DNA of 64,000 bases from Actinokineospora bangkokensis (GTDB lineage Bacteria; Actinomycetota; Actinomycetes; Mycobacteriales; Pseudonocardiaceae). The notes beneath the pieces were generated by a model. The model was not told the origin of the DNA. It did no database searches and saw only the letters and a list, made by a program, of their open reading frames with translations. Made by a program: the position numbers and the translations under genes. Every line of letters starts with the position of its first letter. Within the stretch, counting starts at the first letter, position 1. Below, one piece after another: positions 1 to 7,574 of the stretch. The DNA lies in contig NZ_MKQR01000016.1 in NCBI RefSeq assembly GCF_001940455.1, positions 341,125 through 405,124 on the forward strand, read 5' to 3'.

Positions 1-340
1 CGAGCAGGGCGGGGTAGGTGGTGGCCAGGGCGGCGGTCGTGTTGCCGGTGGCGGTGACCAGCAGGCACCCGGTGAGCAGGGTGCGCCGGTCGAGTCGGGT
101 GGTGGCCACGGCGAGGACGGGGGCGGCGAGCCCGCACACGAGGCCGAAGACGGTGGCGAGTTGGCCGATGGCGGCGGCGGTGGTGTGCAGGCTGGTGGCC
201 AGGGTGGGCAGCAGTCCGGCGACGGCGTGGCCGGAGGTGCCGGTGGCGGCGGTGGCCACGACCAGCGCCCACAGCCCGGGACGGGGCCGACCGCGGCCCT
301 GGTGGGGGCCGCGGTCGGGGTGGTGGTCGCTGGCGGTCAC
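1..340 (-). CDS. MFS transporter, N-terminal part (runs off window)
   Basis: The reading frame runs off the left edge, so only about 113 residues are visible. After a short charged cytosolic start it shows alternating hydrophobic helices with the spacing typical of the first MFS helices. A basic loop, TTRLDRRTLL, sits where the conserved loop between helices 2 and 3 of drug and sugar MFS exporters lies. The GTG start at 340 overlaps the stop of the upstream lipoprotein gene as GTGA, so it is the last visible member of the minus-strand envelope operon and probably translationally coupled. The substrate cannot be inferred from this fragment. Confidence 0.7.
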   Translation of the reverse strand, partial: MTASDHHPDRGPHQGRGRPRPGLWALVVATAATGTSGHAVAGLLPTLATSLHTTAAAIGQLATVFGLVCGLAAPVLAVATTRLDRRTLLTGCLLVTATGNTTAALATTYPALL

Positions 341-1059
341 GGCAGGCGGGAGGTCGCGACGGTCAGGGCGGTGTCGGTGACCGCGCAGGCGTCGAGCCCG
401 GGCAGGGTGCTGATCACCGTGACCCCGACGACGCCGCCCGCGGCGGGGACGAGGCCGACGCAGCCGGGCAGGGTCGCGCTGGCCACGGGGTCGATCAGCC
501 CGGCCCGCCCGTTCCAGGTGCGGCCCTGGGCGCCGGCGCGCTTGGTCGGGTCGGTGTTGAGGTGCGGGCCCCACCCGACGACGAGGGTGAACAGCCTCGC
601 CCCGGGCGGGGGCGGCCCGCCGACGGGGCCCTTGGCGTCGATCTTGACGTCGCCGTGGCTGAGGATGCACATGGTCTGCACCTCGGCGTCCCCGGTGTCG
701 CCGGGGCGCTGCGGCGCGGCGGGGGTGGTGGTGGGTCGGGCGGCGGGCGGCAGGTCGTCCCACCCCACGACCGTGCACGGGTCGAACCCACCCGGCCCAC
801 CCCCGGCGGTGGAGGTGGCGGTGCCGCCGGCCACCGACCGGGTCGCCGCGCCGGTGGTGGTGGGGCGGGTCCCGGTGGGGGCGACGGCCTGGGTGGTGGG
901 GGCGTTGAGGGCGCTGGAGAGGGCGGCGCCGATCGGGGCGGCGGCGGGGGTGGCGGGGTGGTCGGTACCGCACCCGGCCGCGGTGAGCGCGGCGGTGAGG
1001 GCGAGCACGAGGACGGCGGCCGGACGGACCGGGCGGGGGCCGGTGGCGGGGGTGGGCAT
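337..1059 (-). CDS. DUF3558-type lipoprotein
   Basis: A secreted lipoprotein of about 240 residues. The N-terminus has basic residues, a hydrophobic stretch and a lipobox ending in AAGC, followed by a Thr/Ala/Pro-rich linker. The mature domain contains an FDPC motif and further cysteines (MCIL, PGCVG, DACAV), the pattern of DUF3558, a family known mainly from actinobacterial surface lipoproteins. The start at 1059 is chosen because AGGAAGG lies 7 nt upstream. An in-frame ATG at 1098 overlaps the previous stop as ATGA and is an alternative. It lies in a run of three DUF3558-like genes. The biochemical role is unknown. Confidence 0.75.
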   Translation of the reverse strand: MPTPATGPRPVRPAAVLVLALTAALTAAGCGTDHPATPAAAPIGAALSSALNAPTTQAVAPTGTRPTTTGAATRSVAGGTATSTAGGGPGGFDPCTVVGWDDLPPAARPTTTPAAPQRPGDTGDAEVQTMCILSHGDVKIDAKGPVGGPPPPGARLFTLVVGWGPHLNTDPTKRAGAQGRTWNGRAGLIDPVASATLPGCVGLVPAAGGVVGVTVISTLPGLDACAVTDTALTVATSRLP

Positions 1060-1094
1060 GCGGGGGCCTTCCTGAGGGTTGTGGGGGTGGGCGC

Positions 1095-1823
1095 TCATCG
1101 GGTCTTGGTGACGATGACGGCGGCCAAGGCCTCGACGACCTCGCACGGCGGGGTCTGGGGGAAGCGGTTGTTGGCTGTGGTGATCCCGGCGGCGCCGTCG
1201 GCGAGGGTGATCACCGCCGAGCACTGGGGGCCGGTCTTGTCGTTGGCGGTGGTGACGATCCACCCGGGGTGCCCGCCCCAGGTCTTGGTGGTGGAGCCGG
1301 GGACCTTGGCCGGGTCGGTCTGCAGGTTGCGGTCCCAGACCACGGTGGTGGAGAAGACCCCGCCCTCGGGGCCGGTGGGCGGGCCGTCGGGGTTGATGGT
1401 GACCTTGCCGCTGTTGGAGTAGACGCAGCGCAGCCCGACCCCGTTCGTGCCGCCCGCGGGGCGCAGTTGCGGGGCGTGCTCGGCGCCGTCGGTGGGGCGC
1501 ACCGGGGCCGGGAAGTCGCCCCAGGCGAGCCCGCAGGGGTCGAACGGGGCACCGACCTGCTCGGCGTTCTTGGGCGGGTCGAGGTCACCGAGGGCGACCG
1601 AGCCGGTCGCTCGACCGGCTCGGCGCTGCTCGGCGTCCCCGTCACCACCTGGCTCCCCACCGCTCCCGGTGGCCTGTGTGGACGGTGTAGGGGTGTCGGG
1701 GTCGGTGGTGGTGCAGGCGGTGGTGGTGATGAACGCCAGCATCGCGGTGGCGGCGGTGGCCGCGCGCACGTAGCGCCGGTCGATGCTCATGCCGTCCCTG
1801 CTCATGCTGTCCTGCTTGGTCAT
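1095..1823 (-). CDS. DUF3558-type lipoprotein
   Basis: A second lipoprotein, about 242 residues. A Sec signal ends in a lipobox (TTTAC), then a low-complexity Gly/Thr/Glu linker, then a domain with FDPC, RCVYS and a late PPCEVV cysteine, matching DUF3558. Start 1823 is preferred because GGGAGG lies 6 nt upstream. Four in-frame ATGs occur (1841, 1823, 1805, 1790), and AGGACAGCATGA is duplicated across two of them, so the exact start is uncertain. It is the middle of three homologous lipoprotein genes, suggesting tandem duplication followed by divergence. Confidence 0.72.
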   Translation of the reverse strand: MTKQDSMSRDGMSIDRRYVRAATAATAMLAFITTTACTTTDPDTPTPSTQATGSGGEPGGDGDAEQRRAGRATGSVALGDLDPPKNAEQVGAPFDPCGLAWGDFPAPVRPTDGAEHAPQLRPAGGTNGVGLRCVYSNSGKVTINPDGPPTGPEGGVFSTTVVWDRNLQTDPAKVPGSTTKTWGGHPGWIVTTANDKTGPQCSAVITLADGAAGITTANNRFPQTPPCEVVEALAAVIVTKTR

Positions 1824-1854
1824 GCTGTCCTCCCGGGGCATCTCGGCTGTGTGG

Positions 1855-3003
1855 TCAGAGTTGGTCGAGGGCGCTGGTGAGCGCGGTGGTGGACAGGTCG
1901 CAGTCGCCGCTGGTGGCGGTGAGGGTCTGCACCTTGGGGCCCAGCGCGGCGAGCTCGACGTCCTCGACCAGGGCGACGGTGTCGGTGTCGAGCTGCACGG
2001 TGATCTCGCAGCGGGTCGCGCCGGTCAGGTCGGTGTACTGGCGGCGTCGGCCCTCGCGGCCGGCCACGGTGGTCGGGGAGACGGTGTCGCCGGGCAGGGC
2101 GGACTTGGGGTCCAGCAGCGAGTCGAGGCCGACGGTCAGCGCGACCAGGCCGCCGATCGCGGTCTTGTCCCCCGGTGCGCGTTGGGTGGGGTTGAGCGAG
2201 CAGGAGAACGGGTCGGTCATCATCGGGAACACCGCGCGCCCCAGCGCGGCCGCGGCCCTCGACAGCGCGGCGCACGGGTCGACGGCGGCCGCGGGCAGGG
2301 CGGGGGTGGTGATGGCGTCGGCGCGCAGGGCCGGGGTGCGCCAGAGCGCGCCCACCGCGTCGAGGTAGGCGGCGGCGATCTCGCAGGCGGGTCGCCCGCC
2401 CCCGCCCTTGCCGGGTGTGTCGTGGTTGTGCACCGACAGGTCGATGCCGGTGCGCTCGTCGAGCGGGTGCACCAGCAGGCAGGAGCGGCCCGGGGCGCCG
2501 CTGGGGTCACCGAGTTCGTGGAACACCAGCCCGGCGTGCTCGCGGGACGGCTTCGTGGTGACCGCCGGGGTGAGGATCGACCCGACCGAGATGTTGAGCG
2601 CCACCCCGGCGGTGGGGTCGCCGGGCGGGGTCATGCTCAGCGAGCAGTCACCCAGGTGCGGGGTGGGCATGAGCGACGAGGCGCGCAGGCCGGTGACCTT
2701 CGCCGCGGCGGCGGTGTCGTGCAGGGCGCACGGGTCGATCCGGCGCAGTTCGGCGTTGCGGCGCATCGTCTGCGCCTGGGCGTCGTTGGCGGTGATGCCC
2801 GGCACCGGCTGCGCCCCGCCGGACGTTCCCGGGGTGCCGGTCGGGGGTTGCCCGCTCGCTGCGGGCGGCGCGGCGACGGGGCGGGGGTTGCCGGTGACGG
2901 TGGTGGTGCACGCGGCGAGCGCCGCCCCGACGGCCAGGCTCGCCAGCAGGGCGGTGGTCGCCGGTCGTCTGCGGGTCCGGGGTGTGCGGTGGGTGGTGGT
3001 CAT
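1855..3003 (-). CDS. Lipoprotein with two DUF3558-like domains
   Basis: A protein of 382 residues with an N-terminal lipoprotein signal (lipobox LAAC near residue 31) and a Pro/Gly-rich linker. Two related halves follow, each opening with a DPC motif: IDPCALHD near residue 89 and VDPCAALS near residue 240. Each half has later paired cysteines, so it reads as two DUF3558-like domains in one chain, about twice the size of its two neighbours. The start is supported by GAAGGGG just upstream of ATG 3003. It is probably anchored to the outer face of the membrane; ligand unknown. Confidence 0.72.
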   Translation of the reverse strand: MTTTHRTPRTRRRPATTALLASLAVGAALAACTTTVTGNPRPVAAPPAASGQPPTGTPGTSGGAQPVPGITANDAQAQTMRRNAELRRIDPCALHDTAAAAKVTGLRASSLMPTPHLGDCSLSMTPPGDPTAGVALNISVGSILTPAVTTKPSREHAGLVFHELGDPSGAPGRSCLLVHPLDERTGIDLSVHNHDTPGKGGGGRPACEIAAAYLDAVGALWRTPALRADAITTPALPAAAVDPCAALSRAAAALGRAVFPMMTDPFSCSLNPTQRAPGDKTAIGGLVALTVGLDSLLDPKSALPGDTVSPTTVAGREGRRRQYTDLTGATRCEITVQLDTDTVALVEDVELAALGPKVQTLTATSGDCDLSTTALTSALDQL

Positions 3004-3034
3004 GGGCCCCTTCTCGGGTGGTGTGGCGGGGTGG

Positions 3035-3712
3035 TCAGTGGATGAGGACGGCGGTGCCGGGTGGGGCGATGCGGGTGAGCACGGGCATGGCCTCCGGGGG
3101 GACGAGCACGGACCCGTCGGACCCGGCCAGGCCCCAGGAGGCGGTGGGCCAGGTGTGCAGGCCGACCGCGGACAGCCCGGCGCCGTGGTCGAGGTGGGTG
3201 GATTGGTGGCTGGCCAGCACGAGGGCGTGGCGCACCAGTCCGGTGTCGGGGCGGACCTCCCCGAGGACGTAGGTGCGCCCGCGCGGGGTGGGGGTGGTGG
3301 CCTTGCCGACCCCGCACGGCCAGGACAGGCGGTTGGGGCCGTGGTGGGCGGTCAGGGTGCGGGTGCGCCGGTCCGCGACGAGGAAGCCGTGGTGGGGCAC
3401 GGCCGCGACCTGCCCGCACAGCTCGACCCACCCGCTCGCCCCGTCGGGCAGGGAGGGCAGCAGGACCCGCACCCACCCCGGGTGCGCGTCGACGACCGGG
3501 ACCCAGGTGCGCAGCCCCGGCCAGGACTCCGGGGGCAGCCGTGCCACCGCCGGGCCCTTCGGGGCCGTGTGCACGGTCACCGGTGCCTGCACCAGAAGTC
3601 GCAGCGGGTGCGGGGGCCGGTGCAGTCCGGGGTCACGGGGCAGGGCGGGCAGGTGCGCGTCCCACCGCACCTGCGGCAGCATCACCACCGTGGGGCGCGG
3701 GTCGGCGGTCAT
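3035..3712 (-). CDS. L,D-transpeptidase (YkuD)-like protein with altered catalytic motif
   Basis: A protein of 225 residues without a signal peptide. The last 80 residues follow the YkuD layout: TPRGRTYVL, then GLHTW where catalytic domains have IHG, then GSDGSVLVPPEAM where they have SHGC(I/V)RM, and finally PPGTAVLI in place of VGTPVxI. The catalytic Cys is therefore Ser and the preceding His is Asp. A segment with SGWVEL before it resembles an SH3b strand. Family knowledge says the Cys is essential for 3-3 cross-link formation, so a non-catalytic role is inferred. Its ATG overlaps the previous stop (ATGA). Confidence 0.55.
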   Translation of the reverse strand: MTADPRPTVVMLPQVRWDAHLPALPRDPGLHRPPHPLRLLVQAPVTVHTAPKGPAVARLPPESWPGLRTWVPVVDAHPGWVRVLLPSLPDGASGWVELCGQVAAVPHHGFLVADRRTRTLTAHHGPNRLSWPCGVGKATTPTPRGRTYVLGEVRPDTGLVRHALVLASHQSTHLDHGAGLSAVGLHTWPTASWGLAGSDGSVLVPPEAMPVLTRIAPPGTAVLIH

Positions 3713-4593
3713 GACCGGGCCCTGGCGGTGGCGTCGGCGATGGTGTGGGCGGCCAGGACCAGGGAGTTCGGGTCACGCATGCGGTCGGTGAGCGGGTCCA
3801 GCAGCGACCGGGCCGATTCCCGGGTGCGCAGCAGGGTGCCCAGCAACCACACCAGGCGGGTCAGGTGCGGGGCGCGGCGCACCGCGTAGAGGTCGCCGGT
3901 GGGGGCGCAGTAGCCCAGGCTCCAGTACCCGCCCCGGTCCGGGCCCTCCAGCGGCAGGGCGGCGGGGTCGTCGTCATCGCCGTCGCGGCGCCACCCGTGC
4001 CCCCACGCCTCGATCCCGGCGACGCGCAGCCCCCCGTGCTGGTCGGGTTCGGCCCTGCGGGGGTCGGCGGCGAGGAAGGCGTCCTCGTCGACGAACACCG
4101 TCGTCGCCGCCGGTGGCCGGGGTCCCCGCGCCCAGCCCTCGGCGGCCTCGCCGAGCACACCGGTGCTGGGGGCCAGGTCGATGACCCAGTCCCGCAACCC
4201 GGTCAGCAGGCGCAGGGTGGCCTGGTGGCGGCGGGTGGTGTCGGCGTGTGCGGTGATCGCCGCGGCCAGCGGGTTCGGGCCGGGGCGGGTCGGCGGTGTG
4301 GTCGCGGCGCGGGCGGTGGCGACCCGGGCGGAGGCGGCGCGCAGTTCGGCGCCGAGGATGGCGACCAACCGGCGCAGGCTGGTCTCCACCCCCAGCAGGT
4401 CATCGACCGGTGAGTCGGTCAGCGCGGGCGCCCCGTCACCGAGCAGCAGCGCCGCCAGCGACCGCGGCACCGCCGCCGGGGCCCCGCGGATCCACAGCAC
4501 CAGCCCGTCGGGCCGGTGCTCCCATTCCGCCGACGGCCACGCCGTCGTGGTGGTGGAGGACCGCGCGTGCGACGTGGACAACCCCTTTCTCAT
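3709..4593 (-). CDS. Hypothetical protein, first gene of envelope operon
   Basis: A soluble protein of 294 residues, no family recognised. The middle (residues about 65-135) is Ala/Arg-rich and helical, possibly a short coiled coil. A second half contains a Trp/Gly/Asp-rich stretch (GHGWRRDGDDDD, YWSLGYCAPTGDLYAV) followed by another helical part. No transmembrane segment or signal is visible. The stop overlaps the next start as ATGA, so it belongs to the lipoprotein operon. No clear Shine-Dalgarno precedes ATG 4593, so the true start could be downstream. Confidence 0.55.
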   Translation of the reverse strand: MRKGLSTSHARSSTTTTAWPSAEWEHRPDGLVLWIRGAPAAVPRSLAALLLGDGAPALTDSPVDDLLGVETSLRRLVAILGAELRAASARVATARAATTPPTRPGPNPLAAAITAHADTTRRHQATLRLLTGLRDWVIDLAPSTGVLGEAAEGWARGPRPPAATTVFVDEDAFLAADPRRAEPDQHGGLRVAGIEAWGHGWRRDGDDDDPAALPLEGPDRGGYWSLGYCAPTGDLYAVRRAPHLTRLVWLLGTLLRTRESARSLLDPLTDRMRDPNSLVLAAHTIADATARARS

Positions 4594-4727
4594 GTGCTGG
4601 AGGTGCGGTGACAGCGGTGACCCGGTGCCGCCGTGGTGATGCGGGGGTGCGCCGCCCCGGACGCTTCGGGGGGCTGTCCGGGGCGGCGCGGGAGGCGACC
4701 GCGAACGGTCGCCTGGTCACGAGGTGG

Positions 4728-5063
4728 TCAGACCCGGGGCTGGTAGAGCGAGCAGTAGGTCCGCCCGTCCGGGCCGACGACGAGGTTCGGGCGGACCGGC
4801 ACGTAGTACATCTGGGTCACCCGCAGCCCCCCGCCCGGTCCGAACGACCCGGACTGCCAGGGCTCGAAGCAGCGGGTGAAGGTGGCCCCGTTGGACCAGT
4901 GGCCCTTGACCAGGACGAAGGTGTTGGCGCAGTGGGTGTAGATCCCCCTCCCGCCCGCACCGACCTGGAACCCGCAGACCGCCGCCTGGGCGGTGGTGGG
5001 GGTGGTGACCGCGGCCGCGCCCAGGGCGAGCAGGGCGGCGGCGGTGGCGAGTGCTTTCCTCAC
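4728..5063 (-). CDS. Small secreted cysteine-containing protein (DUF6355-like)
   Basis: A protein of 111 residues starting at GTG 5063, with AGGAG 7 nt upstream. A Sec signal (RKALATAAALL to AQA) precedes a compact mature domain of about 83 residues. The mature part has four cysteines (AVCGF, THCAN, TRCFE, TYCSL), which could form two disulfides, and is rich in Gly and aromatic residues. The CGF...YxHC...C pattern reminds me of DUF6355 proteins, but this is a weak resemblance. No lipobox, so it is probably released. The role is unknown. Confidence 0.6.
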   Translation of the reverse strand: MRKALATAAALLALGAAAVTTPTTAQAAVCGFQVGAGGRGIYTHCANTFVLVKGHWSNGATFTRCFEPWQSGSFGPGGGLRVTQMYYVPVRPNLVVGPDGRTYCSLYQPRV

Positions 5064-5135
5064 AAGGGAACTCCTGACGAGCGGTGTGAGACCCCAAAGC
5101 CTCTGTTGCCCCGCCCCTAGGCGGGCGGCCGGTCC

Positions 5136-5156
5136 ACTCCCCGGAGATCGGGGAGT
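5136..5156. terminator. Short hairpin
   Basis: Perfect 8-bp arms ACTCCCCG / CGGGGAGT around a 5-nt loop, between the two small secreted-protein genes. It could be a second terminator or a leader hairpin for the gene starting at 5063. Confidence 0.35.
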
Positions 5157-5247
5157 CTCCTGTGGACCGACCGCCCTTTCCTTGGGGGTCCCGACCGCGG
5201 GTGCGGCCGGCTTGGTCGCGGCCGGGGGCATCGGCCGCGAGTCCGTT

Positions 5248-5269
5248 CTCCCGCCTCGGACGGCGGGAG
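5248..5269 (-). terminator. Terminator hairpin of secreted SH3-like gene
   Basis: Perfect 8-bp arms CTCCCGCC / GGCGGGAG with a 6-nt loop, 10 nt after the stop of the minus-strand gene ending at 5280. There is no U-tract, as is common for actinobacterial terminators. Confidence 0.6.
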
Positions 5270-5279
5270 CGGTGGTGTG

Positions 5280-5765
5280 TCAGTGGCAGACCGGTGCGGC
5301 GGCGACCCAGGCGATCAGGTCGGTGCGCACCCACCCGGTGCTCCTGGTCCCGGTGCGCCGCACCGCGGCCCACCGGTGCCCGTCGCGGTGGGGTGTGGCG
5401 TCCACGCACCGCACGTCGATCGCCTCACCCGTGGGCATCAGGCCCCGCACGGTGCCGCCGACGGGTGTCGAGCGCACCCGCACCCCGGCGCCGATCGCGT
5501 GTCCGGGGGCCGGGGACCGCACCTGCTCGTCGAGGTTGTCGCCGGCCGCCACCCGCGCGGCCAGCGCGGCCGCCGCCGCGGCGACCTTCTCCACCGCGAC
5601 CCGCAGCGGGATCGCGAAGATCAGCCCGCCGTCCCCTAGGGGGGACGCGGCGATCGCCTGGGTGCGCACGCTCTCGGCGGAGGCCGCGGTCGCGGGAGCG
5701 GCTGCGGACAGGGCGGCACCGGCGGCCATTACGGCCACGACAGCGGTGCGCAGGTTCGGCTTCAC
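5280..5765 (-). CDS. Secreted SH3b-like domain protein
   Basis: A protein of 161 residues. A Sec signal peptide (residues about 1-28, ending ATAASA) is followed by an Ala-rich helical segment with GGLIFAIPLRVAVEKVAA and then a C-terminal bacterial SH3-like module: GVRVRSTPVGGTVRG, GEAIDVRCV, RWAAVRRTG, GWVRTDLI. This VRVRSxP...V...GWV pattern is the usual SH3b signature, associated with cell-wall binding. Two cysteines (RCV near 119 and PVCH at the end) could form a disulfide. It is probably wall-associated and is a single-gene unit with a hairpin after its stop. Confidence 0.65.
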   Translation of the reverse strand: MKPNLRTAVVAVMAAGAALSAAAPATAASAESVRTQAIAASPLGDGGLIFAIPLRVAVEKVAAAAAALAARVAAGDNLDEQVRSPAPGHAIGAGVRVRSTPVGGTVRGLMPTGEAIDVRCVDATPHRDGHRWAAVRRTGTRSTGWVRTDLIAWVAAAPVCH

Positions 5766-5797
5766 TGGTCAACCCCCTGGTTGTCGTTTGAGGTGCC

Positions 5798-5829
5798 CGG
5801 GTCCGACGCACCGGTGCGCGCCGGACCCG
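5798..5829 (-). promoter_or_regulatory. Nested palindrome upstream of SH3-like gene
   Basis: Outer arms CGGGTCCG / CGGACCCG enclose an inner palindrome GCACCGGTGC, 33 nt upstream of the ATG at 5765. It could be an operator or a 5'-leader hairpin. Confidence 0.4.
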
Positions 5830-6138
5830 ACCCCTCGGGTGCTGGGCCCGGTACGCCGCCTCCCCGCGTCGCCCCGGACCCCGAATCCCCGAGCTTTCCG
5901 GGGCGAGGGCAACGCTATTGACCGGACCGCGCCGCCGACCATCGGCAATACGCGGGTTCTTTTCGTCGCGCCTACTCACCGCACTGTCCCGGGTACGACC
6001 CGATTCCCCTCAGATGCCGACGGAAAGCCACCCACCCCGGGTCACCCTCACACCATTCACACGCGATCGACGCGCGGGGGCGGAGACGATCGAGCGCCCG
6101 ACACGGCGGGTGACCGAAAGGGGTCGGAAGGTCGATCA

Positions 6139-6164
6139 TTCACAGTTGTTCCGGTCACTGTGAA
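6139..6164. promoter_or_regulatory. Inverted repeat, operator-like
   Basis: TTCACAG / CTGTGAA arms separated by 12 nt in the gene-free stretch 5766-6362, which is less GC-rich than its surroundings. A regulator site for the P450 gene or for the gene at 5280 is possible. Confidence 0.35.
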
Positions 6165-6173
6165 CCACAGGAT

Positions 6174-6226
6174 TAGGTATGCCGGGGATTGCGAGTAGGT
6201 ATGCGGGGGTGTCGGAGTAGGTATGC
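6174..6226 (+). repeat. Three TAGGTATGC direct repeats at exact 22-bp spacing
   Basis: TAGGTATGC occurs at 6174, 6196 and 6218, a regular 22-bp phase (about two helical turns), 137 nt upstream of the P450 start. The spacing suggests cooperative binding of a regulator on one DNA face. TAGGTAT also resembles a -10 element, so tandem promoters are an alternative. The rest of 5766-6362 shows no gene. Confidence 0.5.
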
Positions 6227-6362
6227 CAGGATGAGGGGACGGTGGTTCACCGTAGACCGTTTGCTGGAATTCGCGGGTCGCTCCCGTTTGGCGGATGTCG
6301 ATGGTTTCACGGTTTGGAACCATCACCGGTGCAGCAAAGGCGGATCGGACGGGGAGGGTGTT

Positions 6363-7574
6363 GTGACCGGGATCGCTGGGGGCACGTTCAGCGCGGAGTA
6401 TTGGCGGTGCCCGCACGAGGTGGGCGCGGCGGTGCGGGAGCGCACGGCGGTGGAGCGGGCGGTGCTGCCCGACGGCCGGGAGATGTGGGTGATCACCCGG
6501 CACCGGGACGCGGTGGCGGCGTTGGCCGACCCGCGGTTGTCCAAGGACGCGGCGGCGTTGCGGGCGGCGATCGGCGCCCAGTTGCGGGAGTTGGGTCACG
6601 ACGGCGAGGCGGTCACCGGGCTGATCGGGGAGAACCTGTTGTTCAGCGACGGCACGGGTCACGCGAGGCTGCGTCGGATCGCGAACCGGGTGTTCGGCGG
6701 GCGCCGCATGAGGTCCGCGCGGCCGTTGGTCCGGGAGATCACCTCCCGGTTGATCGACCAGGCGGCGGCGGTGGAGGGCCCGGTGGACCTGCGGGAGCGG
6801 GTGGGGCTACCGCTGCCGTTGGAGGTGATCAGCGACCTGCTGGGGGTGCCCGCCGGTCATCGGGCGATGTTGCGCCCGTGGGTGGAGGACTTGGTCGAGG
6901 AAGACCCTGAGCGCGCCCCCGCGGCTGGTGTCGCGCTGGGCGGGTACCTGGGTGGGCTGCTGGCCCAGCGGGCGCGGGACCCCGGTGATGACCTGATCTC
7001 GGAGCTGGTGGGTTGCGAGGTCGACGGTGACCGGTTGGACCCGCAGGAGGTGGTGATGATGGCGGTGTTGTTGGTGGTCGGGGGGTATGAGACCACCGCC
7101 AACGCGGTCACCAACGCCGTGCGGACCCTGCTGGTCGACCCCGGGCGGTGGGCGGCGTTGCACGAGGACCCGTCCCTGGTGCCCGCGGCGGTGGAGGAGG
7201 CGCTGCGAATCGAGGGGGGCCTGCGCCACGCCACCTACCGCATCGCCACCACCCCGGTCACCTACGGCGGGGTGACCATCCCGGAGGGGGCGGTGGTGGC
7301 GGTGTCGCTGCTGGGCGCCAATCGTGACCCGGCGGCGTTCCCCGATCCGGACGAGTTCCGCCTCGACCGGCGCCCGGACGCGCCGAACCTGGCCTTCGGG
7401 TACGGGGTGCACTACTGCGTGGGCGCGCAGTTGGGTCGCATGGAGTTGGCCGAGGCGGTGGGTCAGCTGACCGCCCGGTTCCCCCGGGCCCGGCTGCTCG
7501 AGCGGGAGCAGCGGTTCAGCGCGAGTCCGGTCACCCTCGCCAGGCTGGGGGTTCGGGTGCTGCTGTCCCCATGA
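6363..7574 (+). CDS. Cytochrome P450
   Basis: A soluble heme monooxygenase of 403 residues, the normal length of bacterial class I P450s. Seen: I-helix oxygen-activation motif GGYETT (240-245), ExxR of the K helix (EALR, 279-282), and heme-ligand motif FGYGVHYCVGAQLGR with Cys352. The GTG start at 6363 has GGGGAGG 6 nt upstream; in-frame sequence before it has no P450 homology. No ferredoxin or reductase gene is nearby, so electrons must come from elsewhere. Its 3' end overlaps the 3' end of the opposite-strand LuxR regulator by 44 bp. Three phased direct repeats upstream suggest specific control. Substrate unknown. Confidence 0.93.
   Translation: MTGIAGGTFSAEYWRCPHEVGAAVRERTAVERAVLPDGREMWVITRHRDAVAALADPRLSKDAAALRAAIGAQLRELGHDGEAVTGLIGENLLFSDGTGHARLRRIANRVFGGRRMRSARPLVREITSRLIDQAAAVEGPVDLRERVGLPLPLEVISDLLGVPAGHRAMLRPWVEDLVEEDPERAPAAGVALGGYLGGLLAQRARDPGDDLISELVGCEVDGDRLDPQEVVMMAVLLVVGGYETTANAVTNAVRTLLVDPGRWAALHEDPSLVPAAVEEALRIEGGLRHATYRIATTPVTYGGVTIPEGAVVAVSLLGANRDPAAFPDPDEFRLDRRPDAPNLAFGYGVHYCVGAQLGRMELAEAVGQLTARFPRARLLEREQRFSASPVTLARLGVRVLLSP

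Noticed and set aside
161-1422. Overlapping Gly/Val-rich plus-strand ORFs over the lipoprotein genes
   Set aside because: Antisense to clear lipoprotein genes with lipoboxes and Shine-Dalgarno sequences; typical high-GC shadow ORFs.
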